Source: Fibrobacter sp.
GTDB lineage: Bacteria; Fibrobacterota; Fibrobacteria; Fibrobacterales; Fibrobacteraceae
Reading direction: 5' to 3'
Assembly (NCBI GenBank): GCA_024398965.1
Contig: JAKSIF010000005.1
Span: forward strand, 62,001 to 126,000
DNA: 64,000 nucleotides
This document shows positions 33,323 through 41,984 of the stretch, in pieces. The notes under the pieces were generated by a model. It was given only the letters and a program-made list of their open reading frames with translations, did not search any database and was not told the DNA's origin. Made by a program: the position numbers and the translations under genes. Each line of letters starts with the position of its first letter. Within the stretch, counting starts at the first letter, position 1.

Positions 33323-33913
33323 CTACTTCTTCGGCAGATACTCGATGTAGTAATAGCCATTATCCAATGTTCTTTGGATTTTGACTTCATTCACAGCCTT
33401 GGACGACGCCATGGAAGCATAGTTTTCAGGAGCAATGGTTCCGAACATCCGAACATGAAGAGCTACGGCAATCTCGGTCATAATCTTGCCCATAAGTTTA
33501 GCAATGCCCTTTCCCTGCCAGCGATAGTCAACAATCTTGCCCCTAAAGCAGTTTCCGTTCATAAAGCAGCGGAGGAAGAAGTAGCCAACCACCGTATCGC
33601 CACTTTTGACGATAAAGGTCAAGAAAGACTTACACCGAGCAATCTGGTGAAGAGATTGGCGATCGAGTCCGTGAGGCTTGAAAAACTCGTAGGCCTCCTT
33701 GGGCTGGTCTTCAAAAAACTTGGCCAAATCCTCCACATCACTAGGCTCGACAAGCTTAATTTGGTAATCCTTGGAATTACGTTCCAGGATCTCCGGAATT
33801 TGCTTTAAGCCGTTGCGATGCTGCAACACAAACACCATCGAGTTACCCCATTCGATGGCATTCCATATGCACGAGCATTTGTCCTTTACAATATGCGCTA
33901 TTTCGTAAAGCAA
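33323..33913 (-). CDS. GNAT-family N-acetyltransferase
   Basis: A protein of up to 196 aa. The acetyl-CoA site is seen in FRGKIVDYRWQGKGIAKLM, matching the R/Q-x-x-G-x-G/A loop of GNAT enzymes. It could acetylate the 4-amino sugar made by the aminotransferase at 40586, as WecD or PseH do in other pathways; this is inferred from location. The start is uncertain: the frame opens with a TTG complementary to 33911-33913, while an internal ATG at 33836-33838 would give 171 aa. Confidence 0.75.
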   Translation of the reverse strand: MLYEIAHIVKDKCSCIWNAIEWGNSMVFVLQHRNGLKQIPEILERNSKDYQIKLVEPSDVEDLAKFFEDQPKEAYEFFKPHGLDRQSLHQIARCKSFLTFIVKSGDTVVGYFFLRCFMNGNCFRGKIVDYRWQGKGIAKLMGKIMTEIAVALHVRMFGTIAPENYASMASSKAVNEVKIQRTLDNGYYYIEYLPKK

Positions 33914-34045
33914 TTTTTCAACACTTCCCTATATTATTTATTGACTTAAATTTACATTTTCGAGTCGAAATCATCAAAGCAGAACGATAAAATACGCGGC
34001 ATAGACCGTCCAAAATGGACGATTATAGGAAGAAAATCAAAAAAA

Positions 34046-34067
34046 CTCCCGGCCGCTAGGTCGGGAG
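34046..34067 (-). terminator. Terminator hairpin of Rpn unit 1
   Basis: The hairpin CTCCCGGCC-GCTA-GGTCGGGAG; on the minus strand it is followed by a T-run. The same hairpin occurs at 34496, 35629 and, altered, at 36764, always just behind an Rpn-type gene. Confidence 0.8.
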
Positions 34068-34091
34068 CTTCGAAATTTATTTGCCGGGAGG

Positions 34092-34478
34092 TTACGACTT
34101 TTGCATTTCCGCCTGAATTTCTAGCACGCGTTCTACGGAGACGCTATTGTAAGAGGCAATATCTTGCACAGAAAGTTTTTTACCTTTCAGCGCCTTGATA
34201 ATCGCTGCGCGAGAAACGGACTCTGTTACGGATGCGGTAACAGAAGCTGTAACAGAGGCTGTAGTTTCTTCGATAGCCTCTTCACGGATGGCATCTGCCA
34301 CAGTCTTATACGGGGGTCTCACAAAATCCATTTTCAGAATCTCCTTGAATTCACTATGAATCCATCCATTCAAATATACATCCATTTGACGAAGAATGTC
34401 AAGGGAATCTTCTTTGGGAAGTTCTGTATGCACTCTATCGACAATATGACTGAACGATGCCCGGTTTGCAAGCATCAT
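34092..34478 (-). pseudogene. Rpn-family C-terminal-only copy with Ala-Ser-Val-Thr repeat tail (unit 1)
   Basis: An open frame of 128 codons matching only the C-terminal third of the full Rpn proteins at 34542 and 35675 (ANRASFSHIVDRVHTELPKE, then LRQMDVYLNGW). The nuclease core is missing. The DNA before it still carries a fragment of the upstream region, joined at a short TGATG-type repeat, which indicates an internal deletion. Its tail differs from the full copies: three in-frame ASVT repeats (12-bp units) followed by SVSRAAIIKALKGKKLS, then VSVERVLEIQAEMQKS. It may be a relic, or an expressed C-terminal protein that modulates the full-length nuclease. Confidence 0.7.
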
Positions 34479-34495
34479 CCCCTTGAACGGAAAAA

Positions 34496-34517
34496 CTCCC
34501 GGCCGCTAGGTCGGGAG
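34496..34517 (-). terminator. Terminator hairpin of Rpn unit 2
   Basis: The same CTCCCGGCC / GGTCGGGAG stem behind the Rpn gene at 34542, with a short T-run on the minus strand. Confidence 0.8.
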
Positions 34518-34541
34518 CTTCGAAATTTATTTGCCGGAGTT

Positions 34542-35441
34542 TTACGATTTTTGCATTTCCGCCTGAATTTCATGGATGCGATCTTCGGTGAGCCCAGAGA
34601 ATTCAATGATTTCTTCCATAGGCTTATTCTTGGCAAGCATCTTTCGGGCGGTTTCCACGGCATGACTTTCTACGCCTTCGTCAAACCGGACATCGCCAAC
34701 GGTTCTGTAATTAGGTCGAATAAAGTCCATTTTAAATGCCTCCATGAAATTTTGGAAAACCCATCCATTCAAATATACATCCATTTGACGAAGAATGTCA
34801 AGGGACTCTTCTTTGGGAAGTTCTGTATGCACTCTATCGACAATATGACTGAACGATGCCCGGTTTGCATCAGGGGCTCGAGCGTACTTCAACGAGCAAA
34901 TGAGCGCTGCAAGCCGTGGCCCGAATTTTTCAACAGCCTCGTCTGACACATCTTCTACATCAAGCATCATCCCTTTGAACGGAAGCATAAACTTCTGAAA
35001 CTCTTTTGGATAGGCGGCGACCTCTTTAGTCAAGGGGTTCCAGATTTCCCTACCGTTGTAAAGAATGATTGCGATGGAAGGAATTCCCTTACCTGCATTT
35101 TCCGCCATGTGTTCAAACATCAGGTGATAATTGTACTTGCGGAGCTGCATCATCACACCGTCGTCGGGGTATGACTTGTGTTCCAGCAAAAATCCTACGC
35201 TGAGCTGAACAGGACTTCCAAGGGAATTTTTCAGCTTGGCAAGGAACGCGAGATCTGCATAACCGATGGTTTCCGTGTTGCTGTAATCCCCGGGAATGCG
35301 AACAAAGGAATTTTCGTCAAGAAGATCGACGACATTCTTTAATTCGTTGTCGACGGTTGTAAGGTAGTGGACCAGTTCCAAAAATGTTGGAACATGGGAA
35401 AGAACTCCCCTGCAAAAGGAGTCGTGAAGTTTTTTATTCAT
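34542..35441 (-). CDS. Rpn-family PD-(D/E)XK nuclease (first identical copy)
   Basis: A 299-aa protein of the Rpn / Transposase_31 family, linked to recombination-promoting DNase activity and, in recent work, to phage defence. The core is GYADLAFLAKLKN with the first Asp, then FLLEHKSYPD with the E-x-K pair, then a helical MMQLRKYNYHLMFEH. The C-terminal part contains MDVYLNGWVFQNFMEAFKMD and a tail ending MEEIIEFSGLTEDRIHEIQ. The ATG at 35439-35441 (MNKKLHDSFCRGVL) is used. It is identical in protein sequence to the gene at 35675. Despite the family name, no transposon ends are visible. Confidence 0.88.
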   Translation of the reverse strand: MNKKLHDSFCRGVLSHVPTFLELVHYLTTVDNELKNVVDLLDENSFVRIPGDYSNTETIGYADLAFLAKLKNSLGSPVQLSVGFLLEHKSYPDDGVMMQLRKYNYHLMFEHMAENAGKGIPSIAIILYNGREIWNPLTKEVAAYPKEFQKFMLPFKGMMLDVEDVSDEAVEKFGPRLAALICSLKYARAPDANRASFSHIVDRVHTELPKEESLDILRQMDVYLNGWVFQNFMEAFKMDFIRPNYRTVGDVRFDEGVESHAVETARKMLAKNKPMEEIIEFSGLTEDRIHEIQAEMQKS

Positions 35442-35628
35442 TATAGACCTTGGCAAGTATTTGCCAAACAGCGTTCATATAACAAAAGAAGAATCGCCTA
35501 GACTGGGCCGAATCCTGCGAGCTAATTCTTATCTGCAAAAAGACGCGCAGAGAAAAAGAATCGCCAGATATAAAAAAGCATTGATGTTGCAATGCAGCTG
35601 CAAATATACAAATTTTTATCGAAAAAAA

Positions 35629-35650
35629 CTCCCGGCCGCTAGGTCGGGAG
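35629..35650 (-). terminator. Terminator hairpin of Rpn unit 3
   Basis: An identical hairpin to that at 34496, exactly 1133 bp away, behind the second full Rpn gene. Confidence 0.8.
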
Positions 35651-35674
35651 CTTCGAAATTTATTTGCCGGAGTT

Positions 35675-36574
35675 TTACGATTTTTGCATTTCCGCCTGAA
35701 TTTCATGGATGCGATCTTCGGTGAGCCCAGAGAATTCAATGATTTCTTCCATAGGCTTATTCTTGGCAAGCATCTTTCGGGCGGTTTCCACGGCATGACT
35801 TTCTACGCCTTCGTCAAACCGGACATCGCCAACGGTTCTGTAATTAGGTCGAATAAAGTCCATTTTAAATGCCTCCATGAAATTTTGGAAAACCCATCCA
35901 TTCAAATATACATCCATTTGACGAAGAATGTCAAGGGACTCTTCTTTGGGAAGTTCTGTATGCACTCTATCGACAATATGACTGAACGATGCCCGGTTTG
36001 CATCAGGGGCTCGAGCGTACTTCAACGAGCAAATGAGCGCTGCAAGCCGTGGCCCGAATTTTTCAACAGCCTCGTCTGACACATCTTCTACATCAAGCAT
36101 CATCCCTTTGAACGGAAGCATAAACTTCTGAAACTCTTTTGGATAGGCGGCGACCTCTTTAGTCAAGGGGTTCCAGATTTCCCTACCGTTGTAAAGAATG
36201 ATTGCGATGGAAGGAATTCCCTTACCTGCATTTTCCGCCATGTGTTCAAACATCAGGTGATAATTGTACTTGCGGAGCTGCATCATCACACCGTCGTCGG
36301 GGTATGACTTGTGTTCCAGCAAAAATCCTACGCTGAGCTGAACAGGACTTCCAAGGGAATTTTTCAGCTTGGCAAGGAACGCGAGATCTGCATAACCGAT
36401 GGTTTCCGTGTTGCTGTAATCCCCGGGAATGCGAACAAAGGAATTTTCGTCAAGAAGATCGACGACATTCTTTAATTCGTTGTCGACGGTTGTAAGGTAG
36501 TGGACCAGTTCCAAAAATGTTGGAACATGGGAAAGAACTCCCCTGCAAAAGGAGTCGTGAAGTTTTTTATTCAT
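35675..36574 (-). CDS. Rpn-family PD-(D/E)XK nuclease (second identical copy)
   Basis: 299 aa, identical to the protein of 34542-35441, including the YADLAF and LLEHKSYPD nuclease motifs and the same C-terminal tail. It has its own upstream region and terminator. With the flanking C-terminal-only copies this makes a four-member local Rpn cluster in the middle of the glycan region. Gene conversion between units is likely, given that the constant ending EIQAEMQKS and the hairpin are shared by all members. Confidence 0.88.
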   Translation of the reverse strand: MNKKLHDSFCRGVLSHVPTFLELVHYLTTVDNELKNVVDLLDENSFVRIPGDYSNTETIGYADLAFLAKLKNSLGSPVQLSVGFLLEHKSYPDDGVMMQLRKYNYHLMFEHMAENAGKGIPSIAIILYNGREIWNPLTKEVAAYPKEFQKFMLPFKGMMLDVEDVSDEAVEKFGPRLAALICSLKYARAPDANRASFSHIVDRVHTELPKEESLDILRQMDVYLNGWVFQNFMEAFKMDFIRPNYRTVGDVRFDEGVESHAVETARKMLAKNKPMEEIIEFSGLTEDRIHEIQAEMQKS

Positions 36575-36763
36575 TATAGACCTTGGCAAGTATTTGCCAA
36601 ACAGCGTTCATATAACAAAAGAAGAATCGCCTAGACTGGGCCGAATCCTGCGAGCTAATTCTTATCTGCAAAAAGACGCGCAGAGAAAAAGAATCGCCAG
36701 ATATAAAAAAGCATTGATGTTGCAATGCAGCAGCAAATATACAAATTTTTATCGCAAAAAAAA

Positions 36764-36785
36764 CTCCCGGCCAAATGGTCGGGAG
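36764..36785 (-). terminator. Altered terminator hairpin of Rpn unit 4
   Basis: CTCCCGGCC-AAAT-GGTCGGGAG: the same stem as the other units with a different loop. Confidence 0.75.
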
Positions 36786-36809
36786 CTTCGAAATTTATTT
36801 GCTGGTTTT

Positions 36810-37091
36810 TTACGACTTTTGCATTTCCGCCTGAATTTCTAGCACGCGTTCTACGGAGACGCTGTTATCCTCGGCAATTTCCTGCAAAGTCAGTTTGCCT
36901 CGTATGAGAGCCTTGATAATCGCTGCGCGAGAAACGGACTCTGTTACGGATGCGGTAACAGAAGCTGTAGTTTCTTCGATAGCTTCTTCGCGGATGGCAT
37001 CTGCCACAGTCTTATACGGGGGTCTCACAAAATCCACTTTCAGAATCTCCTTGCATTCGCTACGAATCCAACCATTACAATATACATCCAT
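36810..37091 (-). pseudogene. Rpn-family C-terminal-only remnant (unit 4)
   Basis: An open frame of about 93 codons from the ATG at 37089-37091 (MDVYCNGWIRSECKEI). It has the same alternative tail as unit 1 but only two ASVT repeats instead of three, and IRGKLTLQEIAEDN in place of KGKKLSVQDIASYN. The upstream DNA (to about 37190) is a decayed Rpn sequence without an intact frame. A further scrap at 37199-37262 resembles the tail of the full copies (CCAGAGAGTCCAGAAAATTC). So this is the worn end of the array, possibly still able to make a short C-terminal protein. Confidence 0.65.
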
Positions 37092-37328
37092 TTGATGCAC
37101 CAAGTCAAGGGTTCTCTCTGTAAAACCAGTTCCCTTGAGGCGGAAAAGTCATTTACGAGAGATGTTCGGCCTGCAAGATTCAGTTTGATTTTTCAAACCA
37201 GAGAGTCCAGAAAATTCAACAATTTCTTCCATGGGCTTATTCTTGGCAAGAACTTTGCTAAGCAGTTCTTTTATATAACTATACAAAATTGAATTATATT
37301 TTGATTACTCCAAAAGGAATAAATTCCC

Positions 37329-38396
37329 ATGTGTAATTTTTACCGCGAAGCCATTGCCGCCTTAAACTGGAACAAAGCCATCGTCATTGGGCACAAGACA
37401 CCCGATGGCGATTCCGTGATGTCGGCCCTCGCCTACGCCCATCTGATGCAGCAACTGGGCTACGAAGCAACTGCCAAAATGGCAGGGAAAGCGAACAACG
37501 AGACGGTTTACGCGGCCAAGGCATTCAACCTTGAATTACCCGAAATCTTGAACAACGTTGAGGCACAGGCTCCGTTGATTCTTGTAGACCACAGTGACTA
37601 CGCGCAGGCTATCGATGGCGCAAGGGACGCGAGAATCCTTCAGGTCATCGACCATCACGGCATTGGCGACATCACTGAGTCCAAGTTGCTTTACGCCAAG
37701 TACATGCCCGTGGGTTCCACCTGCAGCATCGTCTATACCAGCTATAGGGAACTGAACGTTGAGATTACGCCGTTCGTCGCCAGGATTCTACTCGCGGGCA
37801 TCTTGTCCGACACGCTGAATCATGCCAAGGTCACCTGCACTTCTGTAGACCGAGCCATTTATAACGAACTTGTAAAGATCCTTGCTGACGACGAAAACGT
37901 TCCCTTCGAAAACGAGCTTTTGAAAATCAACGGCATCTATAAAGAGATGTTCAAGGCTGCCAAAAATTTTGATGGCATGACCGACGAGGAAATTTTCAAT
38001 TCCGACGCCAAGGATTATGAAATTGCCGGACTGCGATTCCGCCTTGGGAGTCTGGATTGGAACGACGAATCATCCATTGACTCGTTCAACCAAAGAATGC
38101 TTTCGGTGATGCAAGAGATCGTTAGGCGCGAATCCTCGAACGCCCCCTACCACATGGCTTTCTGCCGAGTGGGATTCAAGGAAACGTCCTACATTCTATA
38201 TTGCGGAAGCGAAATTCTAGACAAAGACGGGAATCAAAGCGAAATTCTGGGAAGAAGCGAAACTTGCCAAGGCATTGCCGAACGAGCATTCGGGCAATCG
38301 ATTCTGCCGGGCGTTATTTTCTGCCAGCGCAGGCTTAGCCGCAAGTTGGACGTCGTGCCGATGCTTACTGCAGCCATCGAAGAAAAGCGTAGCTAG
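37329..38396 (+). CDS. ppaC: Manganese-dependent inorganic pyrophosphatase-like DHH protein
   Basis: A 355-aa DHH-DHHA2 phosphoesterase. The N-terminal metal motifs are IGHKTPDGDSVMSALAYAH, LVDHSDYAQ and VIDHHGIGD. VGSTCSIVYTSY and LAGILSDTLNHAKVTCTS match family II pyrophosphatases. The C-terminal DHHA2 domain ends with RRLSRKLDVVPML, comparable to the SRKKQ substrate-binding stretch. It would hydrolyse pyrophosphate to phosphate, pulling biosynthetic reactions forward. It is slightly longer than the usual 310 aa. An NrnA-like nanoRNase is the main alternative, but the SRK motif favours the pyrophosphatase. It is the only plus-strand gene between dnaA and 39 kb. Confidence 0.82.
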   Translation: MCNFYREAIAALNWNKAIVIGHKTPDGDSVMSALAYAHLMQQLGYEATAKMAGKANNETVYAAKAFNLELPEILNNVEAQAPLILVDHSDYAQAIDGARDARILQVIDHHGIGDITESKLLYAKYMPVGSTCSIVYTSYRELNVEITPFVARILLAGILSDTLNHAKVTCTSVDRAIYNELVKILADDENVPFENELLKINGIYKEMFKAAKNFDGMTDEEIFNSDAKDYEIAGLRFRLGSLDWNDESSIDSFNQRMLSVMQEIVRRESSNAPYHMAFCRVGFKETSYILYCGSEILDKDGNQSEILGRSETCQGIAERAFGQSILPGVIFCQRRLSRKLDVVPMLTAAIEEKRS

Positions 38397-38456
38397 TCCG
38401 CTCGTCGTGACGCTAGTCTGCACTGTGTTACATTAGTTAGCACAGCGTCGCGTAAA

Positions 38457-39143
38457 TCAGCAGGATTCTGCAATCAGTTTCTTTGCAAGCTTCTGGCCTT
38501 CGTCGTATTCGGTTTGGCTGATGCGGCCAGACGCAAGCAGATAATCCCCCAAATCCGTTGCCGTATCGCAATCTTCTTCAGTGATGTCTGCGCGCTTAAT
38601 GAAAGCCTTGTTCAAGGTGGTAAGGATAATTTTCACGTCACCGAAGAAGGTAATGTTTTCGATGTACTGAAGGTCGTAATCAATCTTTGCTTCCCAAGTG
38701 ATGGCGTTTCGGCCGCTAACCTGAGCAAGACCGCTAAGGCCCTGACGCACGGTGTGTCGCTTACGCTGCGCGGGTGTCATGAACACCATGTCGCGAACCA
38801 ACTGAGGGCGCGGTCCGATAACAGCCATGTCGCCCTTCAATATGTTAAAGAGTTCCGGCAGTTCGTCCAAACTGGTGCTACGCAGGAACTTTCCATAACT
38901 GGTGAGGCGCACGTCATCGGGGAGCAAGTTTCCCTGGGAATCGCGGGCGTTGGTCATGGTGCGAAACTTCACTAGTTTGAAAATACGTTCGTTCTTGCCC
39001 GGACGAGGCTGAGTAAAGAAGGGATTGCCCTTCATCTTGATGGCCCCAACCACAATCAAGAACAGCAGAAGAGGGCTCAAACAAATTATTGCAGCCAAAG
39101 CACAGAAAAAGTCAATGATTCGCTTAAAGAAATTCTTGTACAT
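38457..39143 (-). CDS. Phosphoglycosyl transferase (PglC/WcaJ-type sugar transferase)
   Basis: A 228-aa monotopic enzyme that transfers a phospho-sugar from a UDP-sugar to undecaprenyl phosphate, the committing step of glycan assembly. MYKNFFKRIIDFFCALAAII begins with the reentrant membrane helix; the ATG at 39141-39143 is chosen for that reason. FFTQPRPGKNERIFKLVKFR, STSLDELPELFNILKGDM with the catalytic Asp-Glu, and GPRPQLVRDMVF are family blocks. The C-terminal extra 40 residues (EEDCDTATDLGDYLLASGRI) are uncommon. Its short form lacks the N-terminal membrane domain of WcaJ, resembling PglC. Confidence 0.93.
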   Translation of the reverse strand: MYKNFFKRIIDFFCALAAIICLSPLLLFLIVVGAIKMKGNPFFTQPRPGKNERIFKLVKFRTMTNARDSQGNLLPDDVRLTSYGKFLRSTSLDELPELFNILKGDMAVIGPRPQLVRDMVFMTPAQRKRHTVRQGLSGLAQVSGRNAITWEAKIDYDLQYIENITFFGDVKIILTTLNKAFIKRADITEEDCDTATDLGDYLLASGRISQTEYDEGQKLAKKLIAESC

Positions 39144-39288
39144 CAACACAAATATAGATAATTCGTGGAAATTAATCAAAAAAGCGCCTTCCCGGTTGTA
39201 AGAAAATGGTAAGTTATTCATTTCGTTTGTAAGTAATTTTTATTGTATCTTTGCGCCGAAAAGAATCATTACAAACAAACGAGATATC

Positions 39289-40548
39289 ATGAAGAAGTTC
39301 TCTTTCGGCTTAAAGTCCGCCCTGGCCTTGGCTATGGTTATTCCCGGAGCAGCAATTGCCGGCGGCCTCACCCACAACACCAACCAGTCTGCGCACTTCA
39401 TCCGCAACGTGGCCCGCGACGCCAGCACTGACGTAGATGCTGTCTACGCAAACCCTGCAGGAACGGCCTTCTTCGAAAAAACATGGAACGTGTCCCTGAA
39501 CACTCAGACTGTCTGGCAGAGCCGCATCATTAACACCACGTTCGCTACCGGCGCAAAGAAGGAATACGAAGGCGAGGCCTTCGTCCCCAGCATGCCTAGC
39601 CTTCTTGCCGCCTGGCACCACAATAATGTAACCGTATCCGGAGCATTCACCATCGCAGGCGGCGGCGGAACCGTCACTTACGACGATGGCCTCCCCATGT
39701 TTGACGCATTCACCCTCGCCAACCCTCTTACCCCGGGCAAACTGCTTAGCGACCTGGGCGGAAGTGCAGATCTGGAAGGTTCCAGCTACATCTTCGGTTT
39801 CACCCTGGGTGGAGCCTACAAGTTCATGGAATACTTCTCCGGCTACGTGGGCGCACGATTCAACTACGCCACCAACAACTACAAGGTGAACGCCGACTTG
39901 TCTACCTTGGGTATGGGCAAGGCCAAGATGGACGTAGACCAGACCGGCTTCGGCGTCACTCCGATTCTGAGCGTCGACTTTAAGTACAAGCGTTTGACCG
40001 CGGCTGCAAAGTTCGAGTACCGCACCCGCCTGGAACTGGAGAACGATACCAAGGACATGCCCAAGGTTCTTGCCAGCAGCTTCGAGAATTATGCCGACGG
40101 CGTAAAGACCGATGCTGACATGCCCAGCTATTTGTCCCTCGGTCTGCAATACGAATTTATCGACGGCCTCCGCGGATCCTTGGGTTACCACAGGTTCTTT
40201 GATGCCGCCGCCAACTACGCCAACGGTGCTGAAAAATATCTGGACGGCACCAACGAAATGCTGGTTGGCATGGAATGGGATTTCCTGAATCGCTGGACTG
40301 TTAGCGCAGGCGCTCAGTTCTCCCGCATTGGCGTGAGCGACAAGTACCTGACAGAAATGAACATGAACGTAGACGCCAACAGTTACGGCGGCGGCCTCGC
40401 CTTCCGTGCCACCGACTGGCTGCGAATCAACGCCGGCTACTTCCACAGCTTCTACTACGAATGGAAGGGCGACAAGGAAGCCTACGGCAAGAACAACTAC
40501 GACCGAGAAAACCAGATTGTGGCCTTGGGCGTGGATCTGAGCTTCTAA
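39289..40548 (+). CDS. OmpP1/FadL-family outer membrane protein
   Basis: A 419-aa predicted beta-barrel for uptake of hydrophobic compounds. The signal peptide is MKKFSFGLKSALALAMVIPG, followed by AAIAGG. The N-terminal hatch region TNQSAHFIRNVARDASTDVD, followed by AVYANPAG, is the FadL hallmark. Alternating beta strands fill the rest, and the chain ends in an aromatic residue (GVDLSF), as barrels do. It is transcribed alone between two glycan genes on the other strand and ends at a strong terminator. Confidence 0.88.
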   Translation: MKKFSFGLKSALALAMVIPGAAIAGGLTHNTNQSAHFIRNVARDASTDVDAVYANPAGTAFFEKTWNVSLNTQTVWQSRIINTTFATGAKKEYEGEAFVPSMPSLLAAWHHNNVTVSGAFTIAGGGGTVTYDDGLPMFDAFTLANPLTPGKLLSDLGGSADLEGSSYIFGFTLGGAYKFMEYFSGYVGARFNYATNNYKVNADLSTLGMGKAKMDVDQTGFGVTPILSVDFKYKRLTAAAKFEYRTRLELENDTKDMPKVLASSFENYADGVKTDADMPSYLSLGLQYEFIDGLRGSLGYHRFFDAAANYANGAEKYLDGTNEMLVGMEWDFLNRWTVSAGAQFSRIGVSDKYLTEMNMNVDANSYGGGLAFRATDWLRINAGYFHSFYYEWKGDKEAYGKNNYDRENQIVALGVDLSF

Positions 40549-40566
40549 AAGAAGATTACTTTATGC

Positions 40567-40600
40567 AAAAAAGGAAGTTGAGCAATCAACTTCCCTTTTT
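40567..40600. terminator. Bidirectional terminator that includes the aminotransferase stop codon
   Basis: The stem AAGGAAGTTGA-GCAA-TCAACTTCCCTT has A and T runs on both sides. On the minus strand the last codons (KKGS) and the TGA of the aminotransferase gene lie in one arm. Confidence 0.88.
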
Positions 40601-41881
40601 TATCAGCCAAATTTTGATTTGCTCAAAGCAATCACGAATAATCGCGATGATCGCATCCTGCTGTTCCGGGGTCATCTTGTTGTCACTAGGGAGGCAAAGT
40701 CCACGAGCAAAGATATCAGCGCCAACATCTTCAACAGATCCATCGATGTAGGCATTGGTACGAGCACGGCCATTTCCCTGTGCAGTAATGAACGCATGAC
40801 TGCGATAGATAGGCTGCATATGCATAGGTTTCCACACTGGGCGACCTTCTGCATTCATTGCAGCAATCTTTTCCAAGATTTCTGTAGGACAACTCTTGCC
40901 TTTCTCGTGAATATACAAGGCATCCGTTTCACCACGGACCTGCTTGCACATGGCTTCCTTGTCAATAATCATACAGCTGAGCCAGAAGTTCGGTTCACTA
41001 TTCTTTTCATCATAAGGATTCATCTGAACAGGAAGTCCCTTGAAGCCTTCCTTGTATCGCATGTAAATAGCCTTCTTCTGAGAAATATGCTCTTCGAGAT
41101 AAGGCATCTGGCCACGAACAACGCCAGCAATCACGTTGCTCATGCGATAGTTGAAGCCAACTTCTTCATGTTGATACCAGTTGGCGGCTTCGCGACTCTG
41201 GGTACTCCATTTACGAACCTTTTCAGCATCATCCTTCGAATCGGTAAGGAACATGCCGCCAGCACTTCCTGTAATGATCTTGTTGCCATTAAAGCTAATG
41301 GCATTGAAATCGCCAAAGGTTCCAGTCTGCCTACCCTTATAGGAAGCGCCAAAGCTTTCTGCAGCATCTTCAATAATTAGCGCATTATGGCGACGGCAAA
41401 TCTCGCGAATTTCATCTACCTTGGCAGGAGTTCCATACAAATGGACCAAGACAACTAAACGGACCTCAGGATAGATTTCAAAAGCTTTTTCGAGCGCAAC
41501 GGGGTCCATGTTCCAAGTATCACGCTCCGTATCGATGAAAACAGCCTCGCCATTCTCATAGGCGATGGGATTCACCGTAGCATCAAAAGTCATGTCGCTG
41601 CAAAAAACCTTGCGCCCCTTGAGGCTACCCTCGCCCACCTTGGGCATTCCGTAAAGGGCCTCGCCGGCCAGCTTTGCACAAAGATGAAGAGCAGCTGTGC
41701 CAGCACTTAAGGCAACAGCATATTTGCAGCCAACCTTTTCAGCAACAAGACGTTCCGTTTCATTGATGTTTGCGCCAACGGTACTCATCCAGTTAGTTTC
41801 ATAAGCTTCCTGAACGAACTTAATTTCATCACCATGCATGGTGGGACTAGACAACCAAACTTTTTTCTCAAAACGTTGCAT
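40586..41881 (-). CDS. DegT/DnrJ/EryC1-type sugar aminotransferase (PglE-like)
   Basis: A 431-aa PLP enzyme expected to aminate a 4-keto-6-deoxy nucleotide sugar, the product of the dehydratase at 16779. SAGTAALHLCAKLAGEAL binds the cofactor phosphate, IEDAAESFGASYKG contains the Asp that contacts the pyridine and FNGNKIITGSAGG contains the Schiff-base Lys. The ATG at 41879-41881 (MQRFEKKVWLSSPTMHGDE) is used. A C-terminal insert around residues 330-390 contains a redundant METHIONINE-HIS stretch (WKPMHMQPIYRS) typical of the pyridoxal aminotransferases that act on UDP-sugars. It ends inside a bidirectional terminator. Confidence 0.9.
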   Translation of the reverse strand: MQRFEKKVWLSSPTMHGDEIKFVQEAYETNWMSTVGANINETERLVAEKVGCKYAVALSAGTAALHLCAKLAGEALYGMPKVGEGSLKGRKVFCSDMTFDATVNPIAYENGEAVFIDTERDTWNMDPVALEKAFEIYPEVRLVVLVHLYGTPAKVDEIREICRRHNALIIEDAAESFGASYKGRQTGTFGDFNAISFNGNKIITGSAGGMFLTDSKDDAEKVRKWSTQSREAANWYQHEEVGFNYRMSNVIAGVVRGQMPYLEEHISQKKAIYMRYKEGFKGLPVQMNPYDEKNSEPNFWLSCMIIDKEAMCKQVRGETDALYIHEKGKSCPTEILEKIAAMNAEGRPVWKPMHMQPIYRSHAFITAQGNGRARTNAYIDGSVEDVGADIFARGLCLPSDNKMTPEQQDAIIAIIRDCFEQIKIWLIKKGS

Positions 41882-41984
41882 AAGAAAACCCGTAAAACAC
41901 ACTAGTGTTAAATTCTATCTGTCCATAACTTAGTAAAAAACAAGGCGAACATTCTGTAATCAAGGGCACATGTCCATATTTTAA

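Larger units (their letters stand above)
34491..36756. repeat. Perfect tandem duplication of a 1133-bp Rpn gene unit
   Basis: Copy 1 (34491-35623) and copy 2 (35624-36756) each hold a terminator hairpin, one Rpn gene and its 5' flank. The encoded proteins are identical. The only differences I saw are in the 5' flank: GCAGCTGC at about 35595 against GCAGCAGC at about 36728, and small changes at the junction. This indicates a very recent duplication. Confidence 0.92.

Noticed and set aside
34542-36574. Rpn genes as an insertion sequence
   Set aside because: No terminal inverted repeats or target-site duplications were seen; the family is nuclease-like and the repeat unit is gene plus terminator.
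34491-36756. Tandem Rpn copies as an assembly artefact
   Set aside because: The copies differ at a base in the 5' flank and at the junction, and the outer flanks of the two units are distinct, so a real duplication is more likely. Long reads would settle it.
16779-41881. A full N-linked protein glycosylation (Pgl) locus
   Set aside because: No PglB-type oligosaccharyltransferase was found, and Wzx/Wzy/Wzc indicate a polymer pathway.
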